A stretch of DNA of 64,000 nt from an uncultured Lachnospira sp. (GTDB lineage Bacteria; Bacillota; Clostridia; Lachnospirales; Lachnospiraceae): NCBI GenBank assembly GCA_910589305.1, contig CAJUTV010000004.1:1-64000 (forward strand), given 5' to 3'. Below, piece after piece: positions 24,007 through 31,554 of the stretch (positions within the stretch are counted from its first letter, which is position 1; every line of letters begins with the position of its first letter). The position numbers and the translations under genes are program-made. Under the pieces are notes generated by a model that did no database searches, had not been told where the DNA came from, and saw nothing but the letters and a program-made list of their open reading frames with translations.

Positions 24007-24192
24007 TTGTAAAATAAAAATAAAGTTGTTTATAGGCAGGAATAACAAATTTGAGTTATTCGATGTTCCTAAATTTGGCAACATATTCAGATAAAATAAA
24101 ATATCAGAGTATCAATAAAACGTCAAAATTAAACAAACTACAAAAAACGCAGGTTATAGCGTTCCATATCAAGAAAATATGAGAAAAATAAG

Positions 24193-24361
24193 AAAGGAGC
24201 AAGTTACTGCAAAACAAGTAACATTATAAAAAGAGAACAAGAACTTTTTTTGAACGTTGTTAGTAAATATTGTAGAAATACAAATTGAAACTATATATGT
24301 TGAAGTAGAAATGAAACATAAAAGTTTACAGCTTTTTATAAGTTTTCAGTAACGGTTCAAT
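24193..24361 (+). promoter_or_regulatory. Remote ribosome site plus stem leader (a), before the acyltransferase gene
   Basis: AAAGGAG (24193-24199) lies 162 bases before the ATG at 24362. GTTACTG (24203-24209), right after it, is complementary to CAGTAAC (24347-24353), eight bases before the ATG, with further A-T pairs inward. The ATG has no local ribosome site. A nearer GTAAC (24218-24222) can compete for the left arm, so two states are possible. It shares its layout with leaders at 40932, 53262 and 60222. Confidence 0.6.
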
Positions 24362-25033
24362 ATGAATGAGGATATAACCATTCAATCGTTGTATAATCTA
24401 AATGAAACAATTGCAGCAGCAATCTTTGAAGGATGTACATTTCCATGGGAAGTGCTTCCGAAAATAGGTGATTTTATTGTTGCATTAGGAAATACACTTT
24501 CTGAAGAGGAGTATGAAAAAAAAGGGGATTGTATTTGGATTGCTAAAAGTGCACAAGTGTTTAAGTCTGCATATATCAATGGACCTTGTATTATAGGAAA
24601 AGAAGCGCAAGTGCGGCATTGTGCATTTATACGAGGCAATGCGATTGTAGGCGAAGGGGCTGTTGTAGGAAATTCGACGGAGCTTAAAAATGTTATTTTA
24701 TTTAATAAAGTTCAAGTTCCTCATTATAATTATGTCGGTGATTCTATACTTGGCTATAAAGCACATATGGGAGCAGGCTCAATTACATCCAATGTTAAAT
24801 CGGATAAAAAGCCGATTGTGATTAAAGGAGCAGATGCACCCATAGAGACAGGACTTAAAAAAATAGGTGCATTTTTGGGCGATGAGGTAGAAATTGGATG
24901 CGGCAGTGTGCTAAATCCTGGAACAATTATAGGAAAACAATCAAATATATACCCATTGTCAAGTGTAAGAGGATTTGTTCAAGCAAGAAGCATTTATAAA
25001 AAGCAGGGAGAGATTGTCAAAAAACTTGACTAA
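24362..25033 (+). CDS. Left-handed beta-helix (hexapeptide) acyltransferase, GlmU C-domain-like
   Basis: 223 residues. After about 75 helical residues, six-residue repeats build a left-handed beta-helix: IWIAKSAQVFKSAYINGPCI, IGKEAQVRHCAFIRGNAIVG, then SILGYKAHMGAGSITSN and GCGSVLNPGTIIG. It resembles the acetyltransferase domain of GlmU and is annotated in relatives as a UDP-GlcNAc pyrophosphorylase-related protein. There is no uridylyltransferase domain. It lies downstream of glmS, suggesting amino-sugar metabolism, but has its own leader. The donor and acceptor are unknown. Translation appears to depend on a ribosome site far upstream. Confidence 0.75.
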   Translation: MNEDITIQSLYNLNETIAAAIFEGCTFPWEVLPKIGDFIVALGNTLSEEEYEKKGDCIWIAKSAQVFKSAYINGPCIIGKEAQVRHCAFIRGNAIVGEGAVVGNSTELKNVILFNKVQVPHYNYVGDSILGYKAHMGAGSITSNVKSDKKPIVIKGADAPIETGLKKIGAFLGDEVEIGCGSVLNPGTIIGKQSNIYPLSSVRGFVQARSIYKKQGEIVKKLD

Positions 25034-25148
25034 TGGCAATCTTTGTGAGAAAATTAGCAAAGTACAATCAAGTATTATGATTTCTAAAAAGTAAAGGCAT
25101 AATACTTGATTTATACATAATTCTCTACAATACGAAAGGAGTAAAAAA

Positions 25149-25853
25149 ATGATTTATACACGAGAAGTAGAAAACATGTGTCCAGTGGCACAGGGCGTTT
25201 GTCATGGCGCAGCTCCAGTTCCTACAGAAGGAAAATGGGTGCAGAATAAGGAAGTGAAGGATATTTCTGGTTTTACACATGGTATTGGTTGGTGTGCGCC
25301 ACAGCAGGGTGCATGTAAGCTTACACTGAATGTAAAAGAAGGAATTATTCAAGAAGCTTTGGTTGAGACAATTGGATGTTCGGGTATGACTCATTCAGCA
25401 GCAATGGCAGCAGAGATTTTGCCAGGACTTACTGTTATGGAGGCATTAAACACAGACTTGGTATGTGATGCAATTAATACAGCTATGAGAGAGCTTTTCT
25501 TACAAATCGTTTATGGTAGAACTCAGAGTGCATTTTCTGAGGGTGGTCTTGCAGTTGGTGCAGGTCTTGAAGATTTAGGTAAAGGGCTTCGTTCGCAGGT
25601 TGGTACAATGTATGGTACACTTGAAAAGGGACCTCGTTATCTTGAAATGGCAGAAGGCTATGTAACAGGTATAGCATTAGATAAAGATAACCAGATTATT
25701 GGCTATAAGTTCGTGAACCTTGGAAAAATGACCGATTTCATCAAGAAGGGCGATGACCCAACAACAGCATATGAGAAGGCGGCTGGTCAATATGGTCGAG
25801 TTGATGATGCTGTTAAGATTATTGACCCTAGAACAGATGAAGAAGTTAAGTAA
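25149..25853 (+). CDS. Iron-sulfur cluster scaffold-like protein, partner of GGGtGRT protein
   Basis: 234 residues. The middle resembles the NifU/IscU N-domain: TIGCSGMTHSAAMAAEIL with a Cys, and earlier cysteines in CPVAQGVCHG and GWCAPQQGACKL. Relatives are annotated as iron-sulfur cluster assembly scaffold protein. It has its own AAAGGAG and lies 14 bases before the GGGtGRT gene, an arrangement kept across many Clostridia and other anaerobes, so the two products probably work together. The reaction is not established. No cysteine desulfurase is nearby. Confidence 0.8.
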   Translation: MIYTREVENMCPVAQGVCHGAAPVPTEGKWVQNKEVKDISGFTHGIGWCAPQQGACKLTLNVKEGIIQEALVETIGCSGMTHSAAMAAEILPGLTVMEALNTDLVCDAINTAMRELFLQIVYGRTQSAFSEGGLAVGAGLEDLGKGLRSQVGTMYGTLEKGPRYLEMAEGYVTGIALDKDNQIIGYKFVNLGKMTDFIKKGDDPTTAYEKAAGQYGRVDDAVKIIDPRTDEEVK

Positions 25854-25867
25854 GGAGGAGAACGAAG

Positions 25868-26878
25868 ATGGCATTATTTGAATCATATGAAAGAAGAATT
25901 AATCAGATTAACGCTGTTCTTGACAGCTATGGTATCTCTTCACTTGAAGAAGCAGAAAAGATTACCAAAGATGCAGGATTAGATGTTTACAATATGGTAA
26001 AGGGCATTCAGCCAATATGTTTTGAAAACGCATGTTGGGCTTATACAGTAGGTGCTGCAATTGCTATTAAAAAAGGAGCTAGAAAAGCCTCTGAAGCTGC
26101 TGCCGCTATTGGAGAAGGCTTACAGGCTTTCTGTATTCCAGGTTCTGTTGCTGACCAAAGAAAGGTTGGACTTGGACATGGAAATTTGGGCAAGATGCTT
26201 CTTGAGGAAGATACAGAATGTTTCGCATTTCTTGCAGGACATGAATCATTTGCAGCAGCAGAGGGTGCTATTGGTATTGCAGAGAAGGCAAACAAGGTTC
26301 GTCAAAAACCGCTTCGTGTTATCTTAAATGGTCTTGGCAAAGATGCAGCGAAGGTTATTTCAAGAATTAATGGTTTTACATTTGTAGAGACACAGATGGA
26401 TTACGCAACAGGTAAAGTAAATGAAGTTGAAAGAATTGCATACTCAGATGGTTTGCGTTCAAAAGTTAACTGCTATGGTGCTAATGATGTTACAGAAGGC
26501 GTAGCAATTATGTGGAAGGAAAATGTTGATATTTCAATTACAGGAAATTCTACAAATCCTACAAGATTCCAGCATCCAGTTGCAGGTACATACAAGAAAG
26601 AAAGACTTGAAGCTGGCAAGAAGTATTTTTCAGTTGCTTCAGGCGGCGGTACAGGACGTACACTTCACCCAGATAATATGGCTGCTGGTCCTGCTTCTTA
26701 TGGTATGACCGATACAATGGGACGTATGCACTCTGATGCACAGTTTGCAGGTTCTTCATCGGTTCCAGCACATGTAGAGATGATGGGACTTATCGGTATG
26801 GGTAACAACCCAATGGTAGGTGCTACAGTTGCTGTTGCTGTAAGTGTTGAGGAGGCAGCTAAGGCTGGGAAGTTTTAA
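25868..26878 (+). CDS. GGGtGRT protein
   Basis: 336 residues. The motif that names the family is seen as ASGGGTGRTLHPDN near residue 260. Other conserved-looking parts are CFENACWAYTVGAAIAIKKG and HGNLGKMLLEEDTECFAFLAGHE. It is soluble, with Gly/Ala-rich ends, and has no known enzyme activity. It begins after AAGGAGG, 14 bases downstream of its scaffold-like partner. The family is widespread in anaerobes, but its role is undescribed as far as I know. Codon use is G/C-richer than its neighbours, as in highly expressed genes. Confidence 0.9.
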   Translation: MALFESYERRINQINAVLDSYGISSLEEAEKITKDAGLDVYNMVKGIQPICFENACWAYTVGAAIAIKKGARKASEAAAAIGEGLQAFCIPGSVADQRKVGLGHGNLGKMLLEEDTECFAFLAGHESFAAAEGAIGIAEKANKVRQKPLRVILNGLGKDAAKVISRINGFTFVETQMDYATGKVNEVERIAYSDGLRSKVNCYGANDVTEGVAIMWKENVDISITGNSTNPTRFQHPVAGTYKKERLEAGKKYFSVASGGGTGRTLHPDNMAAGPASYGMTDTMGRMHSDAQFAGSSSVPAHVEMMGLIGMGNNPMVGATVAVAVSVEEAAKAGKF

Positions 26879-26911
26879 GAATAATTTAAAATCAAGGTTT
26901 TAAAAGTGTCA

Positions 26912-26970
26912 AGGAGTGGTAAAAATTAGGAAAATGTATGCAATTCATATATTGTTCCTATACCACTCCT
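26912..26970 (+). terminator. Long hairpin after the GGGtGRT gene
   Basis: AGGAGTGGTA (26912-26921) pairs with TACCACTCCT (26961-26970), with a second inner pairing (TAGGAA with TTCCTA). It is probably the operon terminator, although no long T-run follows. Confidence 0.7.
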
Positions 26971-27000
26971 ATACTTATATTCCTACACTAAATAAATTTT

Positions 27001-27288
27001 CTATTTTATTTTTTCTATTTCTTTTTTAAGCATTTTTCTTTGAATATAAACTTTTTGGGTAATATCTGTAATGCTATGTTTCACTATGTCTTTGATAGCA
27101 TATTCATCAATTCCATATTTTTTAGCCATAGTTACAAAGTGCATTTTTCCATCATACGCTCGATGTTTGGGATTCAATTTTAAGTTATCTCGTATCTTAT
27201 TAAATCTCTTTTGATATTTATTGTATGTAAATAAAAACTTATTTAAGTAAGTAGTAACTTTACCTAGACGACTAAATACAAGGCAAGG
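27001..27288 (-). pseudogene. C-terminal remnant of a tyrosine integrase
   Basis: About 95 codons remain open and end at a TAG (27001-27003). The frame reads FSRLGKVTTYLNKF, then LKLNPKHRAYDGKMHFVTMA, KKYGIDEYAIKDIVKHSITD, ITQKVYIQR. This is the catalytic C-terminus of a phage integrase: relatives have HDGRMHFVT, MVGHS and the Tyr of KVYT. Here the active-site H and R have become Y and K, and MVGHS has become IVKHS. The N-terminal three quarters are missing, with a stop just upstream. It marks an old integration site. Confidence 0.75.
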
Positions 27289-27336
27289 TTATTATTTTCG
27301 CTTTTTGTCCTTATTTATATAGACAAACAGTATAAT

Positions 27337-27522
27337 ATGAAAAAATGTATTATAAAGAATGTCTATATCTTTAAAGCCTATGATAGTGCAGGTGTACAAA
27401 TCAGTGTTTCAGATACCATAGCGATTGCTACAAATTTTATAATTATATTAGAATCTGGCGAAGAGAAGGTATTGTATGAAATGCTAAAAAATTCAATAGT
27501 TGTTGTAACAAAAAGTAGTTGA
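27337..27522 (+). CDS. Doubtful 61-aa frame, possibly a gene fragment
   Basis: A 61-codon frame opens at an ATG that has no ribosome site; TATAAT overlaps the start, which could be a -10 box. The second half, VSDTIAIATNFIIILESGEE, looks like beta strands of a genuine small protein, but I recognise no family. It lies between an integrase remnant and an Rpn-type nuclease gene, so it may be a leftover of a lost element. Confidence 0.25.
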   Translation: MKKCIIKNVYIFKAYDSAGVQISVSDTIAIATNFIIILESGEEKVLYEMLKNSIVVVTKSS

Positions 27523-27580
27523 AAAAAATAAAAAAATATGTAAAAATAAAGAAAAGTTATAAAAGGCTGAAAGTGGTGTT

Positions 27581-28396
27581 ATGAAACATACAAGGGAAGA
27601 AATAGTAACCATACTACAGGAACAAAGACCAATCGATGACGTATTGTTTGAAGTTTTGGCAAGTGATAAGGATTTTTGTCAAGAGATACTACGAGTGATA
27701 TTAGAGGATGAAGCCCTTATTGTAGAAGAGGTAGAGGTTCAAAAAGAAGAGAAAAATCTGGTAGGACGTTCTGTACGATTAGATGCCTTGTGTATATTAG
27801 GTGATGGAACACTTTGTAATGTGGAAGTGCAGAGGTCAAATAATGATAATAATTTTAAAAGGATACGATATAATGCGTCATGTATCACAGCTAGTGAAAC
27901 AGAACCAGGAAGTCGATTTGAAAATGTACCCAATGTAATTATAGTTTATATATCAGAGTTTGATATATTAAAGCAGAATAAAACAACATATCATATTGAT
28001 AAAATTGTACGAGAAACTGGTAAAAAAATAGAGGATGGGTTACAGACGGTTTGTGTAAACTGTAAGGTAAATGATGGAAGTCGTATAGCAAAGCTTATGC
28101 AACTTTTTAAGCAAAGTGAGGTCAATGAACCAGAGTTTCCAGCTTTTACGAATCGAATGCAATACATCAAACATTCAGAAGGAGGTAAAAGAGAAATGTA
28201 TGGAGTTGCTGAACGAATACACCTTCTTGGAGTAGAAGAGGGCAAACAAGAGGGCAGACAAGAAGGCAAAACAGAAATGATACAAGAAATGTTATTACAA
28301 GATGTGCCTATCAATGTTATTGCTCAGTATGCAAAGATGGATGCAGAACGTATTTTAAAAATACAACAGGATATGATAGAAAATGGACAATTATAA
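27581..28396 (+). CDS. Rpn-type PD-(D/E)XK nuclease (transposase-like family)
   Basis: 271 residues. The nuclease core is seen as RLDALCILGDGTLCNVEVQR: the Asp of RLDA, then E-x-Q in NVEVQ, the PD-(D/E)xK pattern of Rpn/YhgA-like proteins. RIRYNASCITASE follows, as in relatives. The C-terminus has the usual Gly/Glu/Gln-rich repeat (EEGKQEGRQEGKTE) and a short helical end. E. coli RpnA-type proteins are DNA endonucleases that promote RecA-independent recombination, and some act in phage defence. The ribosome site is weak (AAAGGCTGAAAG). It is flanked by element relics, consistent with mobility. Confidence 0.85.
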   Translation: MKHTREEIVTILQEQRPIDDVLFEVLASDKDFCQEILRVILEDEALIVEEVEVQKEEKNLVGRSVRLDALCILGDGTLCNVEVQRSNNDNNFKRIRYNASCITASETEPGSRFENVPNVIIVYISEFDILKQNKTTYHIDKIVRETGKKIEDGLQTVCVNCKVNDGSRIAKLMQLFKQSEVNEPEFPAFTNRMQYIKHSEGGKREMYGVAERIHLLGVEEGKQEGRQEGKTEMIQEMLLQDVPINVIAQYAKMDAERILKIQQDMIENGQL

Positions 28397-28477
28397 ATGA
28401 ATGAAAGAATAAATATAAAAAGAAGATAAGTTTTTTCTTTTATTGTGTTATCAATTATTTAATTTATATTAATGTTT

Positions 28478-28520
28478 AAAAGCAGTTATTAGGAATGTGT
28501 TTCCTAGTAGCTGCTTTTTT
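28478..28520 (+). terminator. Terminator after the Rpn-type gene
   Basis: AAAAGCAG (28478-28485) pairs with CTGCTTTT (28511-28518), with TAGGAA/TTCCTA continuing the stem, followed by T's. Between here and 28784 I see only a 28-codon frame (28625-28711, MNEMLFSKFISL..) without a ribosome site. Confidence 0.8.
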
Positions 28521-28783
28521 GTATACTTTCTTTATTTTTGAATAATAACATATTTATTCAGAAAGAAATTATAAAATTTGAGATGGTTAAAAAATAGCCA
28601 AATCAAAAATATTATGTTGGACTGATGAATGAAATGTTATTTTCAAAATTTATCAGTCTTGAAAATAAGGAGGAAGTATTGTATGAACTTCAACAAGTGC
28701 TCAAATCTTAAAAGACACTATGATTTTCTTAACACAAGTAAATATTATTGGGTTCATTATGATAAAACAGCAGAATCTTAATA

Positions 28784-28823
28784 TTGACACTGTAAAGATA
28801 TCAAGTTATAATGTTTACAGTGT
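28784..28823 (+). promoter_or_regulatory. Sigma-A promoter with 10-base inverted operator before the TetR gene
   Basis: TTGACA (28784-28789) and TATAAT (28807-28812) are 17 bases apart. ACACTGTAAA (28787-28796) and TTTACAGTGT (28814-28823) are perfect inverted copies flanking the spacer and -10, an ideal site for repression by the TetR protein that follows. Confidence 0.8.
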
Positions 28824-28848
28824 TAAGATTAAAATAGGAGGTTGACTG

Positions 28849-29439
28849 ATGGAAAAGAAACCTTATCATCATAAGAATTTAAAAAATGAATTAATAGAAA
28901 AAGGAATAGAGCTAGTAAATAAGTTTGGATTAGAACAATTATCTTTGCGCAAAGTGGCACAGGCTTGCAATGTAAGTCATGCGGCACCATATAGTCATTT
29001 TTCAAACAAAGAAGAACTGTTTAGAGCAATGCAGCTTCATATCACTGAACAATTTACGGCAATATTACAGCAGACAATTTCAAAATATCAAGGAAGCCCA
29101 ATGTTTTTGGCAGAGTTTGGAAAAGCATATATTTCATTTTTTATCAATAATCCGCAATATTTTGAATTTTTATTGCAGCAGGGAAATATGCAGATTTGTT
29201 TAGATATAGACAGCAAAGAACAAGATAATTATAAACCGTTTGTTATTTACAAAGAACAGGTGCTTCAATTGCTTCAATATTCAGATATGACCTCAGAGAA
29301 AAAAGAAGATTTTGTGATTGCTCTTTTTGCATATGTACATGGATTAACTGCTTTAGCAACAATGAAAAATGTTCATTATAGTAAAAAATGGGAAGATAAG
29401 TTATCTGATTTAATTCAAACGTTTTCCTGTGATTTCTAA
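28849..29439 (+). CDS. TetR family regulator
   Basis: 196 residues from ATG 28849, preceded by AGGAGG. Helix-turn-helix: ELVNKFGLEQLSLRKVAQAC, then NVSHAAPYSHFSNKEELFRA; the AAPY-H-F form is that of the TetR group with a WHG-type C-terminal domain. The C-domain has FFINNPQYFEFLLQQGN and a helical end with VHGLTALATM. It likely represses itself through the inverted repeat at 28787-28823. The two flavodoxin-like genes downstream are probable targets, although a repeat and a leader separate them. Confidence 0.85.
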   Translation: MEKKPYHHKNLKNELIEKGIELVNKFGLEQLSLRKVAQACNVSHAAPYSHFSNKEELFRAMQLHITEQFTAILQQTISKYQGSPMFLAEFGKAYISFFINNPQYFEFLLQQGNMQICLDIDSKEQDNYKPFVIYKEQVLQLLQYSDMTSEKKEDFVIALFAYVHGLTALATMKNVHYSKKWEDKLSDLIQTFSCDF

Positions 29440-29462
29440 AAATGTACTGAAACATAACGAAT

Positions 29463-29667
29463 ACTTTATGTCTATGTGTTACTTCATATGTAGTTAGTTA
29501 AGCGGATATTCGCAATCCGCTACGCTACTTGCTCGGGTGTTTGACACCCTAACCTCATAGCTACTATCGTAACGCAAGTCCCCCCCACTTATGCCTTTGC
29601 AGCATTGAAGTGGGAGACTTCTTTGATGAGGTTATATTCTTATATAAAAGTCAGCAGAAATGAGGAA
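29463..29667 (+). promoter_or_regulatory. Damaged hairpin/GAAATGAGGA leader, copy 4, split by a repeat
   Basis: The left arm ACTTTATGTC (29463-29472) and loop TATGTGTTACTT match copy 1, but the right arm has decayed (CATATGTAGT). Repeat copy C begins two bases later. CAGCAGAAATGAGGA, the box with a small change, resumes at about 29653 and provides the ribosome site for the gene at 29672. It looks like a leader interrupted by insertion. Confidence 0.5.
29496..29634 (+). repeat. Dispersed palindromic repeat, copy C
   Basis: Near-identical to copy A over its full length (AGTTAAGCGG at the left end, GATGAGGTTA at the right). It lies inside the leader of the gene at 29672. Confidence 0.9.
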
Positions 29668-29671
29668 TATT

Positions 29672-30160
29672 ATGAAATTAATTATTACAGATATTGAAGA
29701 TTTTAATATTACTATAAATGGAAAATATAAAATTATAAAACCGCAAGAAAAGATTAATCATTGCATTGGCTGTTTTGGCTGTTGGGTTAAAACACCAGGA
29801 CAATGTGTAATTAGGGATGGTTTTGAAAAAACAGGTATAAAAATGAGTCGATGTAGTGAACTTATTTTAGTTAGCCAGTGTTTTTATGGCAGTGTGAGTC
29901 CATTTATAAAAATGGTTCAGGATAGAGCTATTTCTTATATTCATCCTGATTTTGTAATGCGAAAAGGTGAAATGCATCATAAACGTAGATATGAAAATGT
30001 GATTGCACTCTCTGCATTTTTTTATGGAGAAAAGATTACAGATATGGAAAAAAATACTGCAAAAAGTATAATACAAGCCAATGCAGATAATTATGACGGA
30101 TTTGTAAAAAATGTTTGTTTTTATCCGTCTATAAAAGAATTGGAGGAGGTTACATTATGA
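29672..30160 (+). CDS. Flavodoxin-like protein with CxxC motif
   Basis: 162 residues from ATG 29672 (MKLIITDIEDFN); the ATG at 29660 lies within the ribosome-site box. CIGCFGCWVKTPGQCVIRDG near residue 35 is the hallmark of iron-sulfur flavoprotein/NADPH-dependent FMN reductase-like proteins, and VSQCFYGSVSPFIKMVQDR is the flavin-loop region. It lacks the usual GSPR start and is somewhat shorter than relatives. Its stop overlaps the next gene by four bases, so the two are coupled. A redox partner role is inferred. Confidence 0.7.
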   Translation: MKLIITDIEDFNITINGKYKIIKPQEKINHCIGCFGCWVKTPGQCVIRDGFEKTGIKMSRCSELILVSQCFYGSVSPFIKMVQDRAISYIHPDFVMRKGEMHHKRRYENVIALSAFFYGEKITDMEKNTAKSIIQANADNYDGFVKNVCFYPSIKELEEVTL

Positions 30161-30798
30161 AAATTGCATTGATTGATGGGAGCCCTAAAATTAATAATAG
30201 TGCCAGTAGTGTTCTTTTGGAAGATTTAAAATATTTTTTTGCTCAAGACAAAGTAGAACTTATAGAAATGGGATTACATACGTTGGTTGTGTCCGAAGAA
30301 ATCGTAAAACAATTAAAACGTGCGGATATATGGATATTTGCATTGCCTCTTTACGTTGATGGTATTCCAAGTCATTTATTGTCTTGTTTTATTCAGATAG
30401 AGAATAGAATAAACGATATATGTAAAAAATATACAAAAAATGTTTATAGTATTGTTAATTGCGGCTTTTATGAGGGCGAACAGACAGAGCCAGCATTGCA
30501 GATTTTGGAAAATTGGTGTTGTAAAGCGCAGCTCAATTGGTGCGGAGGTGTTGGCGTCGGAGGAGGTGGCAGTCTTTCTATGCTGCCTAAGACGCGTCAT
30601 GGACGAGGTCCAAAAGCGCCTATTGATAAAATGTTAAAACATTTTGCAGAAAAAATAATAAAACAGGAAATACAAAAAAATCAATATGTATCGGTTGGGA
30701 TGCCACGATTTATGTATCAATTATGCGCACAGATAGGCTGGCGGCAATTAATAAGAAAAAATGGCGGTAAAATAAAAGATTTGGGAAGAAAATTTTAA
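30157..30798 (+). CDS. Flavodoxin-like NAD(P)H reductase family protein
   Basis: 213 residues from ATG 30157, which overlaps the preceding stop and has GGAGGAGG upstream. It begins MKIALIDGSPKINNSASSVL, the FMN phosphate-binding loop, followed by RADIWIFALPLYVDGIPSHL, typical of flavodoxin-fold reductases. A Gly-rich stretch, GGVGVGGGGSLSML, near residue 130 is unusual. The C-terminus is basic (LIRKNGGKIKDLGRKF). It pairs with the upstream CxxC flavodoxin. The substrate is unknown; TetR control is likely. Confidence 0.75.
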   Translation: MKIALIDGSPKINNSASSVLLEDLKYFFAQDKVELIEMGLHTLVVSEEIVKQLKRADIWIFALPLYVDGIPSHLLSCFIQIENRINDICKKYTKNVYSIVNCGFYEGEQTEPALQILENWCCKAQLNWCGGVGVGGGGSLSMLPKTRHGRGPKAPIDKMLKHFAEKIIKQEIQKNQYVSVGMPRFMYQLCAQIGWRQLIRKNGGKIKDLGRKF

Positions 30799-30879
30799 GA
30801 ATGATATGGAAAGAAAACAATATGTTGACAAAATTTTGATTTTTTAGCAGTATACTTTTTGTGAGAGGAGAGTGTTTGC

Positions 30880-31554
30880 ATGAAATATAAAATTTTAATT
30901 GTAGATGATGAAGAAATGATGACAGAATTGCTTTCTGATTATTTGAGTGATGAAGGGTATGAAACTTATATAGCAAACGACGCTGCTCAAGCGTTAAAGC
31001 TGTTACCCAAAAATCCAGATATTATCATATTGGATATTAATATGCCAGGTATAGATGGGTTGGAGTTGTGCAAAAATATACGCGCTCATATTTTTTGTCC
31101 GATTCTTTTTGTAACGGCAAGGATTACAGAGCAAGATAAAATAAATGGCTTGCAATATGGGGGAGATGACTATATTACAAAACCGTTTAGTTTAAAGGAA
31201 CTTTCTGCAAGAATTGCTGCACATCTGCGAAGAGATGAGCGAAGCCATAGGAAAGCAGCTGTTCTTACTTCAGGAGAATTACTTGTCAATCTTTCACAGC
31301 GCAGCATTTTTTATAAGGATAAAGAAATTGATATGTCAAAAAAAGAGTTTGAAATTATTGAATTTCTTTTGACAAATGCAGGACAAGTGTTTGACAAGGA
31401 GCGTATTTATGAACGAATTTGGGGATATGATGCGGAGGGCAGTGCTGATGTTATCAAAGAACATATCCGAAAAATCCGTGCAAAATTTTATGAAGCAACA
31501 GGAAAAAATTATATAGAAACAGTTTGGGGTGTGGGATATAAATGGAATCGTTAA
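30880..31554 (+). CDS. OmpR-family response regulator
   Basis: 224 residues. The receiver domain (1 to about 115) has DDEE near the start, phosphoacceptor Asp in ILDINMPG and Lys in TKPF. The C-terminal winged helix ends ENYIETVWGVGYKW-like (NYIETVWGVGYKWNR) with RKIRAKF in the recognition region. GAGAGGAG precedes ATG 30880. It overlaps the kinase gene by 13 bases. It probably controls the lipoprotein and ABC transporter genes downstream, as in BceRS- or VanRS-type modules. Confidence 0.92.
   Translation: MKYKILIVDDEEMMTELLSDYLSDEGYETYIANDAAQALKLLPKNPDIIILDINMPGIDGLELCKNIRAHIFCPILFVTARITEQDKINGLQYGGDDYITKPFSLKELSARIAAHLRRDERSHRKAAVLTSGELLVNLSQRSIFYKDKEIDMSKKEFEIIEFLLTNAGQVFDKERIYERIWGYDAEGSADVIKEHIRKIRAKFYEATGKNYIETVWGVGYKWNR

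Noticed and set aside
28625..28711. 28-codon frame MNEMLFSKFISL..
   Set aside because: Protein-like in composition, but no ribosome site and no family; kept only as a note under the terminator entry.
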